Source: Chara braunii (Eukaryota > Streptophyta > Charophyceae > Charales > Characeae). From it: DNA of 29,906 nt. The position numbers and the translations under genes are program-made. This document shows positions 8,763-18,296 of this stretch, piece after piece. The notes below the pieces were generated by a model, which saw only the letters and a list, made by a program, of their open reading frames with translations, ran no database searches and had not been told where the DNA came from. The first letter of the stretch is position 1. Each line of letters starts with the position of its first letter. Location of the stretch: NCBI GenBank assembly GCA_003427395.1, contig BFEA01000037.1, positions 1,902,945 through 1,932,850 on the forward strand, read 5' to 3'.

Positions 8763-9711
8763 TTAGTACACCCTCGTGGAGGTCCCCAATCGTACTGGAA
8801 TGATCGGGAGGGTGTGATCAGGGTCAGAGAGGATGGCGAGAAGGGGACACAGTGCAGCGATATGGAGGGTGAGTCGCTCCTGACGAGCCTGGAGTATGCT
8901 CAAGTCCAGAAGAGAGGACGCAGCGTCCTCGCGAGTCGCAAGCTGCTTGCTGCAACGGGCTGAGCGAATGGCTCGACGCGTCAGTAATCGCGGAGGGGTA
9001 GGAGGGGAGACGGTGGTCTGCGGAGGCGCAGACGGTATTGCGACAGAGGGCCGAGTACACTCTGTCGGGTCTTGCGATACCTCAACTCCAATAGCGAGAG
9101 GGGCAAACCACGACGGAGATGTCCGGAAGCCAACTACTGAGGAGGGCGCAGGTGTACACTGCACCGTGGCTCAGAGGCGATGTGGGGATGCGAGGCGCCG
9201 GAGGGGGACTGAGCACGACGCTAGCGGGAAAGGTCAGCGTAGTGGCGGTCGAGGGCACCGGTGTAAGGGCACCGCGAGGAGGTACGACCTTCCTGGCGGC
9301 ATCGCAATTACCCACGCCGGCCCAAAATGGACGCGCGCTCCTCGGCGAAAAGGACACCGCGAGGAGGGACAAAGCCCTGAGGGAGGTCTCGCTGAGGGAC
9401 CTCGGGGGGCGACGCGCCAGCGTGACCAGAGCGGCTGCGTACCCGGGAGAGGGTGGAGAGGATGAGCTGGAGGCGCTCGGCCATAGGGAGAGTAGAGTCC
9501 TCTTGGTGGTAGTGGACGACCTCGCTGAGGTCGAGGTCGTCGCTATGGTCACCCTTAGGCGACAGCGGGGTAACAGCGTCCTGCTCACCATACTCAAGCG
9601 CGCTGAAGTGGCGCGAGAAGTGGCGGCCCTGCTACGTGGAACGGCGGGGGCGGCCACAGAAAGGGGAGCAGCGCTGGGGAGTGTCGTGAGAGGAGGAGGG
9701 GGCGTAGCCAA
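8763..9711 (-). pseudogene. gag: Gag remnant, element 1 (frameshifted)
   Basis: Upstream of protease, protein-like segments can be followed on the minus strand only by changing frame. About 8766-9170 is in the protease frame. About 9160-9340 is in a second frame. About 9310-9620 is in a third, which contains acidic blocks and MAERLQLILSTLSRV. I see no intact CCHC zinc knuckle and no clear start. The position between the likely 5' end and protease, and the partly continuous frame with protease, make gag the best call. Its Pro/Ser-rich composition resembles gag linkers. Open frames on the opposite strand across 9119-9760 are antisense shadows. Confidence 0.5.
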
Positions 9712-10557
9712 TACGCTGAGGCTAGGAGGAGGAAGCCGGGTGAAGACGGTGTCGGTGTGAATACCCTTACAAGGGTATCCGCCCTGGGTTCTACAAACGA
9801 CAGAAAATAGGTTCCGTTTAAAGTTTAAATATTTCGCGCGAGGCGCGACAACGTTTGTGGTTTACGTTGAGCAAATGGTTGATTAAAGTTGAGAGTGTGT
9901 GGGCGCGTAGACTTGAGGCGCGCGTGATTTCTTTTTATCTTTGATGACTGAAGAGCCCGCGTGGGTGCTGGCCAAATTTTAATTTTTGATTAAACTAGGA
10001 TTAAATAGATTTTCGTCGTTTGATTGATGCACTTACCGGTGACTGATGCGTCCATGCGGAGGACGACATCGACAACAACGTGAATTTTCAGAATGTTTCG
10101 GTAGACCTGCGCGTCGCGCAGTATTAGTTTATTTAGGTATCCGACAAAGCTAGACCCAACCTTGGACCTAGCACTAGCAGTTACGGCATCGGACTTTCGT
10201 CAAAGAGATTCAGGGATCGAGATCGAGCAGCGACAACGCGAGGAGACCAGAATAGCGCGTAGGACACCGAAGGGTTGAGGGCCCGGCGGGGCTACCTCCC
10301 TTGGTTTTACCGTCGGCGGCGTCAAAACGTGCTAGTGGTTCCTTTTCCTCGTCATCATATTTTGACGATTAAAAGCTTCTAAAACATTATTATTATTATT
10401 TGTCATCGTTATTATTTAACTTTATGTTTTGGCTTTTTGTAAGTCGGACGTGACTCCGGCCACGGGTGACCGTCACGGCAGTCGAGGACCTTGAGCGCAC
10501 ATCCTTTTTGGTTGACCTGCGGGTTCAGGCATGCTCGAAGTGCCGACGAAACTGACT
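9712..10557. other. AT-rich spacer; no gene recognised
   Basis: This sits between the gag remnant and the rRNA-like segment. It starts with a small perfect hairpin (9761-9778, arms ATACCCTT). It includes an AT-rich stretch at about 9800-10020 and a short (TTA)n run at about 10387-10400. No homology to known families is visible. Confidence 0.4.
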
Positions 10558-10559
10558 CG

Positions 10560-10790
10560 ACCTTGTCCGTCTTGAAACATGGACCGAGGAGTTCGACGTG
10601 CAGGCAAGCCGGTGGATGGTTAGCCCACGAGAAGGAGAAAATCCGGGTGGCGCGGACCCTTTGCGGATGTGTCGGCCGCCCGCCATGATTTGTCGTGAGA
10701 AGTTTGAGCGTGAGCATGCCCAGCGGGACCGCAAGAAGGTGGGCCATACCCGGGCGCAAGGGCGAGTGGCGACCCGGGGGCACAGTTTGG
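10560..10790 (+). pseudogene. Large-subunit (25/28S) rRNA-like fragment, sense
   Basis: At 10569 the sequence GTCTTGAAACATGGACC follows the highly conserved eukaryotic LSU rRNA segment targeted by common LSU primers, with substitutions at normally invariant positions. About 140 bases on, at 10705-10740, GAGCGTGAGCATGCC and GCGGGACC match the next conserved LSU block at the expected spacing. About three quarters of bases agree with the plant LSU sequence as I remember it over that block. The substitutions and loss of contiguity indicate a pseudogene, not a functional rRNA. It lies antisense to the flanking retroelement. Confidence 0.7.
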
Positions 10791-10839
10791 GGAAGTTTGC
10801 TGAAGCGGCGGCCCCGCAAGGCCCTACTCCCCTCCGGGT

Positions 10840-10880
10840 TTTAAAGTTCTCATTTGAATATTTGGTACCACCGCGGAGAG
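10840..10880 (-). pseudogene. LSU rRNA-like fragment, inverted
   Basis: On the minus strand, GGTGGTACCAAATATTC and the following AAATGAGAACTTT match the conserved LSU rRNA block GGTGGTAGTAGCAAATATTC and its continuation. They include 22 consecutive matching bases at 10843-10864. In normal LSU rRNA this block lies well downstream of the segment at 10560-10790 and on the same strand, so this piece has been moved and inverted. Confidence 0.65.
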
Positions 10881-10983
10881 GAGCGCCGAGCCTAGCCCAC
10901 CAAGGCCCACGGTAGGCTATGCAGTAGGGCGCGCAGCAACCAGCAGTCTGACTAGCCAGCCGTCTGAATGAGAGCTGGCCGCA

Positions 10984-11172
10984 TGGGACCCAAAAGATCA
11001 AGAACCGGCCTCAGGCGCAGTGGGCACGGTAGACCCAGTAAGCAAGTGAGCCGGGGGTATCACGGCAGAGGTGGCTGCGGCACTGCAATGCAGCTCACCT
11101 ATAGTGGCGGAGGGTTGCTGCATCGAAGTAGCTAAGTCCTCCGCGGTCTTTCAGGATAGTTGGGCAGCGCTA
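10984..11172 (+). pseudogene. Second LSU rRNA-like fragment, sense
   Basis: GGGACCCAAAAGAT at 10985 resembles the LSU block GGGACCCGAAAGAT. Farther on, CATCGAAGTAGCTAAG and TCTTTCAGGATAGTTGG (11121-11163) resemble LSU words surrounding GTAGCTGGTTCCCTCCG and TCAGGATAGCTGG, in the right order and at nearly the right spacing. The first block overlaps in rRNA terms with the end of the fragment at 10560-10790. It therefore looks like a second, independent copy. It is more diverged than the first fragment. Confidence 0.5.
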
Positions 11173-11349
11173 CGCAGCAGCGGACGAGCAGGCCGGGGTA
11201 GATAGAAATGCCGCTCCGCTGAGGCGCTCGCTGGCCGATGGTACGAGCATCAAGGCCGAAGACGACGAGGCCAGGGAGCGATTGGGAGGAATGAACACTA
11301 TTGCGAATTCGCACCGGAAACATCCAACGAAGGGAGAAGTTGGAGATGG

Positions 11350-12240
11350 CGAGGAGGCTGGTGAGGCGCAGTGGGAGAAGGGCAGCTCACACGACTCTGA
11401 ACGAGACCGACAGGGTGGCGAAAACTGCTGAATGGACGTGGACGGGGAACCGCGCCGGGTGCATGCACGGAAGGGTAGAGCCCAGCGAGGGGGAAAGGGA
11501 GCTATGGTGGAGCTAAAATCGTAGTTCTCGCCCGATCCTCGAAGGAATCGGGCGATCCAAGTGTCGGAATAGGGGTTTTGGGTGGAGGCGAATACGAAGA
11601 CGAAGTTCGTTTTAGAGGAGAGTTAGTAGGTTGAGAGATTGGGAGAGAAAAGACCGCGCGGAGCTATGGAAAAAACGAAAACAGAGAGGAGGGAAAAGGT
11701 TTTTCTCACTCGCTGATGGGCAGATTTGGGCGATCAGGGAGTCAAATCGAGGGGTTTTGGGGATGGCGACCCCGATTATGCAGTCAGAATTAGTAGAGAG
11801 GTAGTGGAATGAGAGTTAGACGGGGAGAGTGCTGCGTTGAGCTATGGCGGAGTGAAGGAGGAGAGAGGTGAGGAAATATGGATCCCGCCCGTTTCTTAGC
11901 GAAAACGGGCGAGGGAGAACTCAGGTAGGGGCGTGGTAGTAGGGCGAATCGACTGATGGTGTTAGTTTTAGAAGGAAGGAAGTGATTTGGGAACTGAAGG
12001 AGAAGGGTGCTGCGTGGATATGGCGACGGGAGAAAAGACATGAAGGAGGGAGGTATGACTCCTGCCCGTTTCTTGACGAAAAAGGGCAAGGGAGGGGAGT
12101 GAAACCGGTCGAGCGGAAGACTCACTCTTACTTAGCAGGCAGGAAGGTGGCAGGGCGCTAGCGGCTACGAGGAGAAGGTGTATGGGGGTATCACATGAGT
12201 TAGTAGGAAAGGCGTTAGGAAGGAAATGAAGTGCACTGGG
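11350..12240. repeat. Degenerate ~178-bp tandem array with hairpins
   Basis: Landmarks recur at about 178-bp spacing. Hairpins with CGCCCG arms or a close variant sit at about 11529, 11886 and 12063, with a decayed one near 11707. A GAGCTATGG-type or GATATGG word recurs upstream of each (about 11500, 11663, 11848 and 12018). GTGCTGCG occurs at 11829 and 12007. At least four units are recognisable. The array is purine-rich on the plus strand. Open frames inside are short. It may be satellite-like, rDNA spacer-like or retroelement leader repeats. Confidence 0.6.
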
Positions 12241-13352
12241 GTGTGAAGCCAGCCGCAGGGCTGGAGACTTACCTATCGATTAGCGCGTTGGGGTGCGCCC
12301 GACTGCGATCTAGTCGTTGATACAATTGGTCGTTCAATCGGTGGTAATAGCAAGTAGCCGCCAAGAGTTGGAAAGCTTGCACCGGGGGCTAACATAGCCC
12401 ACCCATACCACGACAGATTCTGTCGAACCGAGTTACGAAGTAGAGGTTTTGAGGACGGGTAAATCCGAGGCTGAAGTCGGATTCATGACTCGGCGGATGG
12501 ACTTGACGGGCAGATGTACTCGACGGGATGGAGGTGCGAGGGCTGTGTACTAAGGAGGAGGTAAGTATGAAAATGTATCTTTCCGTGTTCTAACGGGAGA
12601 TTCATTTTCAGGTTGATAGCTGCAGTGTTGTTGTACCGGTCACAGTGATAGTCGCCTCGCTGGCCACACGAGTTGTCATCCGCGCGGCCGGTCTGCACGG
12701 TCGGGCTCTTCATCGCCGTCGTCACGATTGTGCCCTGAAGGAACGAGTGTTGTGGGAACTGGGCAACGGGCAAATCAGGCGCAACAGAAACTGAGAGAGG
12801 AGAGGCTTACCTGCTAGATGATGAGTTGCTCATCCTATCGATGGAACTAGCGTGGGGCGAGCCACGAAGTTGGAGACTTGTCACCAGGATCGTGTTGACG
12901 TCCGTTGAGGTCTGCGTACGCCAGGCTCACTGGCATGGTCTTGTACCTGCGCTATCTGGTTCAACGGGATACTAGAAAGGGAGAATACGTACCTGGTCGA
13001 CTTGCGGGTACTCACTGTTTGCGAAGCAACTGGGTATTGAGCTGCCGCCCTACTACTACGAGCATTTGTATTCATCACAGCCGCCCCGTGTTAGCTGGCT
13101 GGTACGGCTAGCAGGTTTGTCTTTGGACATACTGTCTAGCCTCTGGCTTGTCAAAGTACTGCCACGGGCTGTTGCGTGTGTTGTTGAACGTCGTGACGTA
13201 CATACTGCTGTGCGCGCTGTGCACTGCGGCACTTTCCCCTGTTAATCGAACAGGACACAAGGGCGGACTTCATTTGAGCATAGTATCTCTAGGCTATACA
13301 GCAGCGGGTTGATCAAAAGAAACGGCGTTACGACTCGGCAGGCGAGGTCCTT
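12241..13352. other. No gene recognised; intron-like segment within
   Basis: Mixed DNA without a recognisable protein or RNA family. A short intron-like segment lies at 12561-12611 and overlaps the inverted copy of the 2908/3103 repeat. Confidence 0.4.
12561..12611 (+). other. Intron-like 51-bp segment
   Basis: It starts with GTAAGTATG after GAG, contains the branch-type word TTCTAAC and ends in TTTTCAG. All three are close to consensus for a spliceosomal intron. The length would be very short for a plant intron. No exon coding is evident on either side, so this is a splice-signal observation only. The inner part also belongs to a dispersed repeat. Confidence 0.3.
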
Positions 13353-13470
13353 ACTGCGGACAGGAGATTCGTCGGGGAGCCAATAGTTGGCAGTTTAGCT
13401 TCAGTTGACTAACTGCGGACAGGAGATTCGTCGGGGAGCCAATAGTTGGCAGTTTAGCTTCAGTTGACTA
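13353..13470. repeat. Perfect 59-bp tandem duplication
   Basis: The 59-bp unit at 13353-13411 is repeated identically at 13412-13470. Perfect identity indicates a very recent event or an assembly artefact. Confidence 0.95.
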
Positions 13471-14030
13471 AGTAGGCTGCAGGTTGCTGTGTATTGCTAT
13501 GTGTTGCCGGCATTCTGATAAAGTCTAACGGAGGTGTGCACTATTTGAGCGGCGGCGGTACTGTCTGACATTCAGGTAGTGGGACTTGGTGGTATGATCA
13601 AGCTTGTGAAGGGGGGAGGTATCGCTGCGAATTGGAGCTTGCCAGGGTGCCGGTTGTCAGCAGTTTGACTTTAAGTCTGACCAAATTGTCGTGCGTTCAG
13701 GCCATCATTGCGGGACCCTCAGGCGCTGGATAAAAGAAATGAATAAGTTTTAAGCAAGTTTAAACATTTAGACAATCTTTCAAAAATTTCACGAAATTTC
13801 ATCGGAAGATTTTAGCCTCATCACGAGGTCACTCATTTAGTAGAAGATGAATGGTAGCAGGAAGATACACAATTTGCTTGGAAAGAGATGCAGTTTGCAA
13901 AAAGTGAAAGTTCCGGGAAGTTGCAGTTCGAATATGGCCTTGCTCAGGCCCGATCAGCCTTGATTGGCGCGGTGCCTGGCTGGCACTTACTTCCTATAGG
14001 TTAGGTAGGTCGTTTAGATTAGGTTAGGAC

Positions 14031-14058
14031 TAACCCTAATTAGCGCTAATTAGGGTTA
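14031..14058. repeat. Perfect 28-bp palindrome
   Basis: TAACCCTAATTAGC is followed immediately by its exact reverse complement. The arms are 14 bp with no loop. The outer words CCCTAA and TTAGGG resemble a telomere hexamer, but there is no tandem array. Confidence 0.95.
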
Positions 14059-14220
14059 CTCGTAAATAACGATTTCCTAATTGCGCGATATGGAGAAATG
14101 TCGCAAACCTCAAATTATAATTTTAACGCCCTAATTAACCATGAAAGTACGAGAAAAGAAAAGAAAAAAAGAAAAAAATTGCAACTTGCGATTTAATGAT
14201 AACAGAGTGCAGGTATTGAT

Positions 14221-14221
<1 letters not shown>

Positions 14222-14258
<37 letters not shown>
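14222..14258. repeat. (AATC)n microsatellite
   Basis: About nine units of a four-base AATC/ATCA repeat. Confidence 0.95.
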
Positions 14259-14259
<1 letters not shown>

Positions 14260-14280
14260 TAATGGTGAGTCATCCAATGC

Positions 14281-14298
14281 TGGTCTGCTCCGATACCA
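14281..14298 (-). promoter_or_regulatory. Retroelement primer-binding site
   Basis: On the minus strand TGGTATCGGAGCAGA begins 3 bases inside the LTR end at 14302. It starts with TGG, the complement of a tRNA CCA tail. It differs by one base in the first 12 from the common plant initiator-Met site TGGTATCAGAGC. Exactly the same 15 bases occur at the element 2 PBS (27768-27754), although the two LTRs differ. Confidence 0.85.
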
Positions 14299-14301
14299 AA
14301 C

Positions 14302-14406
14302 TGTTGCATACTCGTGAAACACAGTCATAAGTATGGCGCAGATTCCCAGAACCGACCAGATAATACAGAGTTTATACAAATGCAAGCGGAAGACTTGAGA
14401 TACCTT
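14302..14406 (-). mobile_element. 5' LTR edge, family A, running into the gap
   Basis: The plus strand starts with TGTTGCATAC. It then has GAACCGACC, a TTATACAA stretch and GCGGAAGACTTGAGATACC, in the same order as in the copies at 1-191 (inverted) and 29120 onward. With the PBS at 14298 adjacent, this is the 3' end of a 5' LTR in minus orientation. The remainder is hidden by the N gap. Confidence 0.75.
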
Positions 14407-14906
14407 NNNNNNNNNNNNNNNNNNNNNNNNNNNNNNNNNNNNNNNNNNNNNNNNNNNNNNNNNNNNNNNNNNNNNNNNNNNNNNNNNNNNNNNNNNNNNN
14501 NNNNNNNNNNNNNNNNNNNNNNNNNNNNNNNNNNNNNNNNNNNNNNNNNNNNNNNNNNNNNNNNNNNNNNNNNNNNNNNNNNNNNNNNNNNNNNNNNNNN
14601 NNNNNNNNNNNNNNNNNNNNNNNNNNNNNNNNNNNNNNNNNNNNNNNNNNNNNNNNNNNNNNNNNNNNNNNNNNNNNNNNNNNNNNNNNNNNNNNNNNNN
14701 NNNNNNNNNNNNNNNNNNNNNNNNNNNNNNNNNNNNNNNNNNNNNNNNNNNNNNNNNNNNNNNNNNNNNNNNNNNNNNNNNNNNNNNNNNNNNNNNNNNN
14801 NNNNNNNNNNNNNNNNNNNNNNNNNNNNNNNNNNNNNNNNNNNNNNNNNNNNNNNNNNNNNNNNNNNNNNNNNNNNNNNNNNNNNNNNNNNNNNNNNNNN
14901 NNNNNN
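14407..14906. other. Assembly gap of 500 N
   Basis: Exactly 500 N, probably a placeholder of arbitrary length. The true distance is unknown, and open frames drawn through it are meaningless. Confidence 1.
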
Positions 14907-15005
14907 CCATATCGCTGTCTCAGATGTCATCAAGATTCGTAACCATCTCCCATACTGCAGTAGTCCTGTAGGAGAAATAGAAGTAGACTTAGACTGAGAA
15001 GGTAG

Positions 15006-15058
<53 letters not shown>

Positions 15059-15350
15059 CTGGGGCGGAGGAACCGAGGGAGAAAAGGCAGAGCCTTCCTC
15101 CCGATACCTGACTGGTAACGATGGCGCGGCAGGGCCGCTGCGCTGTTCCTCTCGCTGCTGCGCTCGCTGTCTCTTGGCTGCTAACGCTGCTGTGCTGCGC
15201 TAATCTGCTTAACGCTGTCCAGCTGCGCTAATCCTGAAGACTAACTCTCGTTCATACTAACCTACCTGACTGAGGCTGGTACCCAGCCTTTTGTAGTGCT
15301 GGGCCGGCCTCTTGCCTACTGGTACCTACCGGCCTGGACCGTTGATCTGA
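14907..15350 (-). other. Probable continuation of family A LTR (R/U5 to promoter)
   Basis: After the gap comes a GA microsatellite (15009-15054), then CTGAAGACTAACTCTC and a GTAGTGCTGGGCC word. In the LTR at 29120-29906 a CT run, CTGAAGACTGCC and TATAGTGCTGGCCC occur in the same order. A weak TATA-like CTACAAAAGG on the minus strand lies near 15290-15300. This suggests the same LTR family, more diverged, with U3 continuing leftward in element sense toward 15440 and beyond. Confidence 0.45.
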
Positions 15351-16240
15351 ATCGACGGTCCAGATTCAAACTGGGTTTGGCGCCAAAATGTGGCAGCCTC
15401 TGAAACGCCGCCGGTAGGTTCTAGGCTGGACCGGTACCGGCCTTGTGGCCGTTTGGCCTGGGCCTGCCTGAACCGCCGTGGTCCAGGCCCTTCTGGGCCT
15501 CATCTGAACCGTCGTCCCTTAGGCCTCCCTTGCCTGTCTGGAACTGGGCCCTAACAGGGGCCCGTGTGGCTCAGAATGCCACAGTTTCTGAGACCGATAG
15601 CCCAAGTGAAGCCAGCCCCTACCCTTTCAGAGCGTACCTATGCGCTAATATGCAAGCCAACTGAGCTGCCGCACAGCGTACCATTCATTCTGCTTTTAAC
15701 TTCAGATTCCACTGCAGTTCCCATTGTAATTTGCCACATTCAAATCTTTTTTTTCTTTTACAAAAAAAAAAAGAGGGCCTTATGGTCCGGGCTCCATATC
15801 CATTCTGGGGAGCATTTCCACCGCCAAGTCATGAGAACACAACAATATACGCACACACGCTTCCTTCCATCTGGCCGAAGGACCCCCGAACAGCATTGAT
15901 TGCTCCATCTTCGTGGAGGATTGACTGTCAGCTTGCCTTTGTACTCTGAGTCCTCTCAGCTAGGGTGGTCCCCGGCTGTCAGGTCTATTTAGGGCTCAAG
16001 ACTTTGAGAGAGGCAAAACCCTGTCCAAACTTGATTTCTCATCGTTGTTGGGCCCTTATTCGTGCCCTCTCTGATATCCCTTGCCACTGACGTTGTCTTC
16101 TTCTGCGGTCCGCCTAGTTGGCCTGCTATACCCTGATTGTAGATCGTTCTTCTTGTGTCCGGGAGATCTCCTGTGCCATATTCAATTCTACGTTACACTG
16201 ATCAAGGTTATTGGCCAAGCCACATCAAGTTCTCAGTGGT
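15351..16240. other. GC-rich, GGCC/GGTACC-containing region; no gene recognised
   Basis: GGTACC palindromes at 15278, 15321 and 15431, with many GGCC words at 15300-15560, resemble the U3-like DNA at 1640-1910. Farther right the composition becomes ordinary. No conserved protein is visible in any frame. Confidence 0.4.
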
Positions 16241-16307
16241 AGGTTCAAGATATGCTGAGAAAAACGACACAAATTACTGACCTTGCACTGGGCAGTCTGC
16301 CTGTACC

Positions 16308-16372
16308 ATGATGATGACGATGATGCTGGTGCTGGTGCTGGTGCTGGTGCTGGTGCTGGTGCTGCTGGTGAA
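16308..16372. repeat. ATG and GCTGGT microsatellites
   Basis: A run of ATG-type triplets is followed by about seven GCTGGT hexamers. The repeats generate artificial Asp, Ala-Gly or Leu-Val runs in different frames. Confidence 0.9.
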
Positions 16373-18289
16373 GAGTATAGTTTTTGGAAACTTTTTTCCT
16401 CCTTTGCTCACACTTGTTGCATGGACAAGTGTCGTCACACCTGGAGGAATGCCACAACAAAGCCAAAACAGAAAGTCCCAACAGCACTGCCATGTCATGT
16501 CCCATTCCCAGCTGACCAGAGGTTTAAAATGATCTCAGAAGGTTTACAGAATTCTGAATTTCAAATGGACACACATCAACCCTGTTTTGGCAAAGAATAT
16601 TGCAAAGATGATAATGTGAGGCAACCACACAAGGAAAGATGGGGAAAAATGATCTCCCTATTGTTATCATCATCATCATCATTACCATCTTCATCCATGC
16701 CCCCTTCCCTCCCACTTCATAAATATCACTAAGCGGCCATAATGAGACCAGAACCATTGTGAGGCAACCGCTAACTGGCCTGGTCAGAATGCACAGGACC
16801 CCACGTGTATCCAGGTACAGATCATGCACTTGGGCATCTGCACATCCAGTGTGTTCTGCCTGGGTCACTTTGTGGTCTCCAAACATTACAGGGACGCGTA
16901 TGCACACTTCTCCCGTGTGATAAATTTGAGTGTAAACCTCTAGCTGACACCATGACAACAGTGATTGTCAGAGTTCTCTCATTATGGTAAAAAATACTGA
17001 ATGTGGAGCCTACTCCCCCAAGATGCAGTGAATTGCACTTATGCGATGAACCCAGTCAGGAGAGAAGCTCGTCAATGTCAAAATACAGAATGCCTCAGAG
17101 CAGTCTCAATGTCTCCAAAATAATCATATACATCATCAAGTAGCCCGATGTCTTGTCACCAGAGAAGAAGAAGGTGGGGGAGAGATGAGACTCAGAGGGT
17201 GGAAGCGAAAGTCACCATCAGCCTAGCAGATAGAGCTCCCCTAGTTCTCCCCTTCGACTTCAGGCATCTCCCCTCGCCACATCAGCAAACAGTCTCCTCT
17301 GACACAATCTGATGCAGAGCAGATCTCATGTAGCGCTTGTCAACGCAGATACCTCGTGAACACGATCAGCGGCGCGCAATGTCGACACGTTATCAAACAG
17401 GTAAGCTTCCCCTCGATCAACCAATCTCACAGCCCTGATCCTCCTCCTTCTCGCCAATCCCAAATCCATGCTGCAGACAGTATGGCCAATGCAACATCAG
17501 CATAGTCTCGGTAGCAGCCAGTGTGACCTGCGCCACATCAGCATAATCTTGGATCCAGCTGGCGCCAGGGTCAAGTAAACGCCAAGCAGTCTCACGTCGT
17601 CGTCCAATGTCAAGCCAGCGAAGAGACAGCAACGAGCCAGCGTAGTGCCAGCGTAGAGCTAGGGTCCAGCAAGCGTCGAGCAGCAAGTGCAAGACTGAAT
17701 GAACGTCAGTCAGCAGTACTGCATCAACATGTAGCTGACTCAAGGTTGACCAGCCTCTGGTCTCTCAAATACGACCGCCCAGATTGACCCACGGACAATG
17801 GCCTGGATCTCTCACAGATTCCCACTTGGATTGGATTCTTGGCGGATACCTGCAAACAACCAATGTCTGTGTCTGGTCTGTGGCCTGGGCTGCGACGGTG
17901 CAGACTTTGGCTCGTGAGCCTGAATTTCCGAGCTTATGTTGACCTTTGACTTTCCACGGTCCAACTGTCGCACGCAGGGCCTTTGAGACCCCCGTTTAGG
18001 CCGTGCTTCGGGTACCCACAGCAGCAGGCCTCGTATCAGGCAATTCCCTATGACTTGGGTCCGGCCTTTGGCCCCTGTTATGGGCCTTTGAAACGGTTTT
18101 CACCTTTGCAGTGACAGATATAGATCCCAGGGTTCGATCCCTAGACCGTACCTCACCCATGTACAGTATTAAGTCGACTCCGTGTGTTTTGAACCCATGA
18201 CCTGTGTTTTGGTAGCTGAGTGTAGTCTGTCGTAAGTCTGCGTAGCTGTCGGGTCTTTACCTGTAGACCTGTCGAAGTAGGGGTCACAC
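16373..18289. other. No gene recognised
   Basis: This 1.9-kb stretch has short open frames only. A TCA-type microsatellite lies at about 16667-16682. A donor-like CAG|GTAAGC has its GT at 17401. A minus-strand frame at 17417-17743 is Leu/Trp-rich and matches nothing I know. An isolated T-arm-like box occurs at 18131-18140. Confidence 0.4.
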
Positions 18290-18296
18290 CTGTGTA

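Larger units (their letters stand above)
4738..9711 (-). mobile_element. Element 1: decayed Ty3/gypsy chromovirus, gag remnant to chromodomain
   Basis: On the minus strand the order is gag-like remnant, retropepsin, reverse transcriptase, RNase H, integrase, chromodomain. That is the Ty3/gypsy gene order, and the C-terminal chromodomain places it with chromoviruses. Two in-frame stops lie at 8763-8765 and 7971-7973. Frameshifts occur near 7295, 7235, 6500 (caused by a 41-bp duplication) and 5085, and a further stop at 4969-4971 lies in the chromodomain. No flanking LTR pair is visible. The primer-binding site and LTR edge at 14281-14406 have the right orientation to be its 5' end, but 4.5 kb of unrelated DNA intervenes. 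Confidence 0.9.
13471..14280. other. AT-rich leader-like region; no gene recognised
   Basis: Directly downstream, in minus sense, of the primer-binding site at 14281-14298, so this could be the untranslated leader of a minus-strand element. It holds the 28-bp palindrome (14031-14058), an A-rich stretch (14150-14180) and an AATC microsatellite (14222-14258). Confidence 0.45.

Noticed and set aside
9119-9760. 213-codon plus-strand frame
   Set aside because: Antisense to the gag remnant of element 1, GC-rich, no family resemblance. Treated as a shadow.
10412-11001. Minus-strand frames of 135-158 codons
   Set aside because: They lie antisense to the rRNA-like fragments; rRNA-derived DNA explains the sequence better.
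11529-12090. CRISPR-like array (repeats with hairpins)
   Set aside because: The ~178-bp degenerate units and eukaryotic retroelement context do not fit direct repeats with short unique spacers.
14031-14058. Interstitial telomere
   Set aside because: Only one hexamer-like word per arm and no tandem array.
14251-14997. Long open frames across the N gap
   Set aside because: They consist of undetermined bases and carry no information.
16283-16732. 149-codon plus-strand frame starting at the GCTGGT repeat
   Set aside because: Its N-terminus is the microsatellite and the rest shows no domain or codon pattern.
17417-17743. 108-codon minus-strand frame
   Set aside because: No recognisable motif, low complexity, and no supporting neighbours.
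18125-18150. tRNA-like T-arm box GGTTCGATCC
   Set aside because: No A box, acceptor pairing or cloverleaf can be built around it, so it is not called a tRNA gene.
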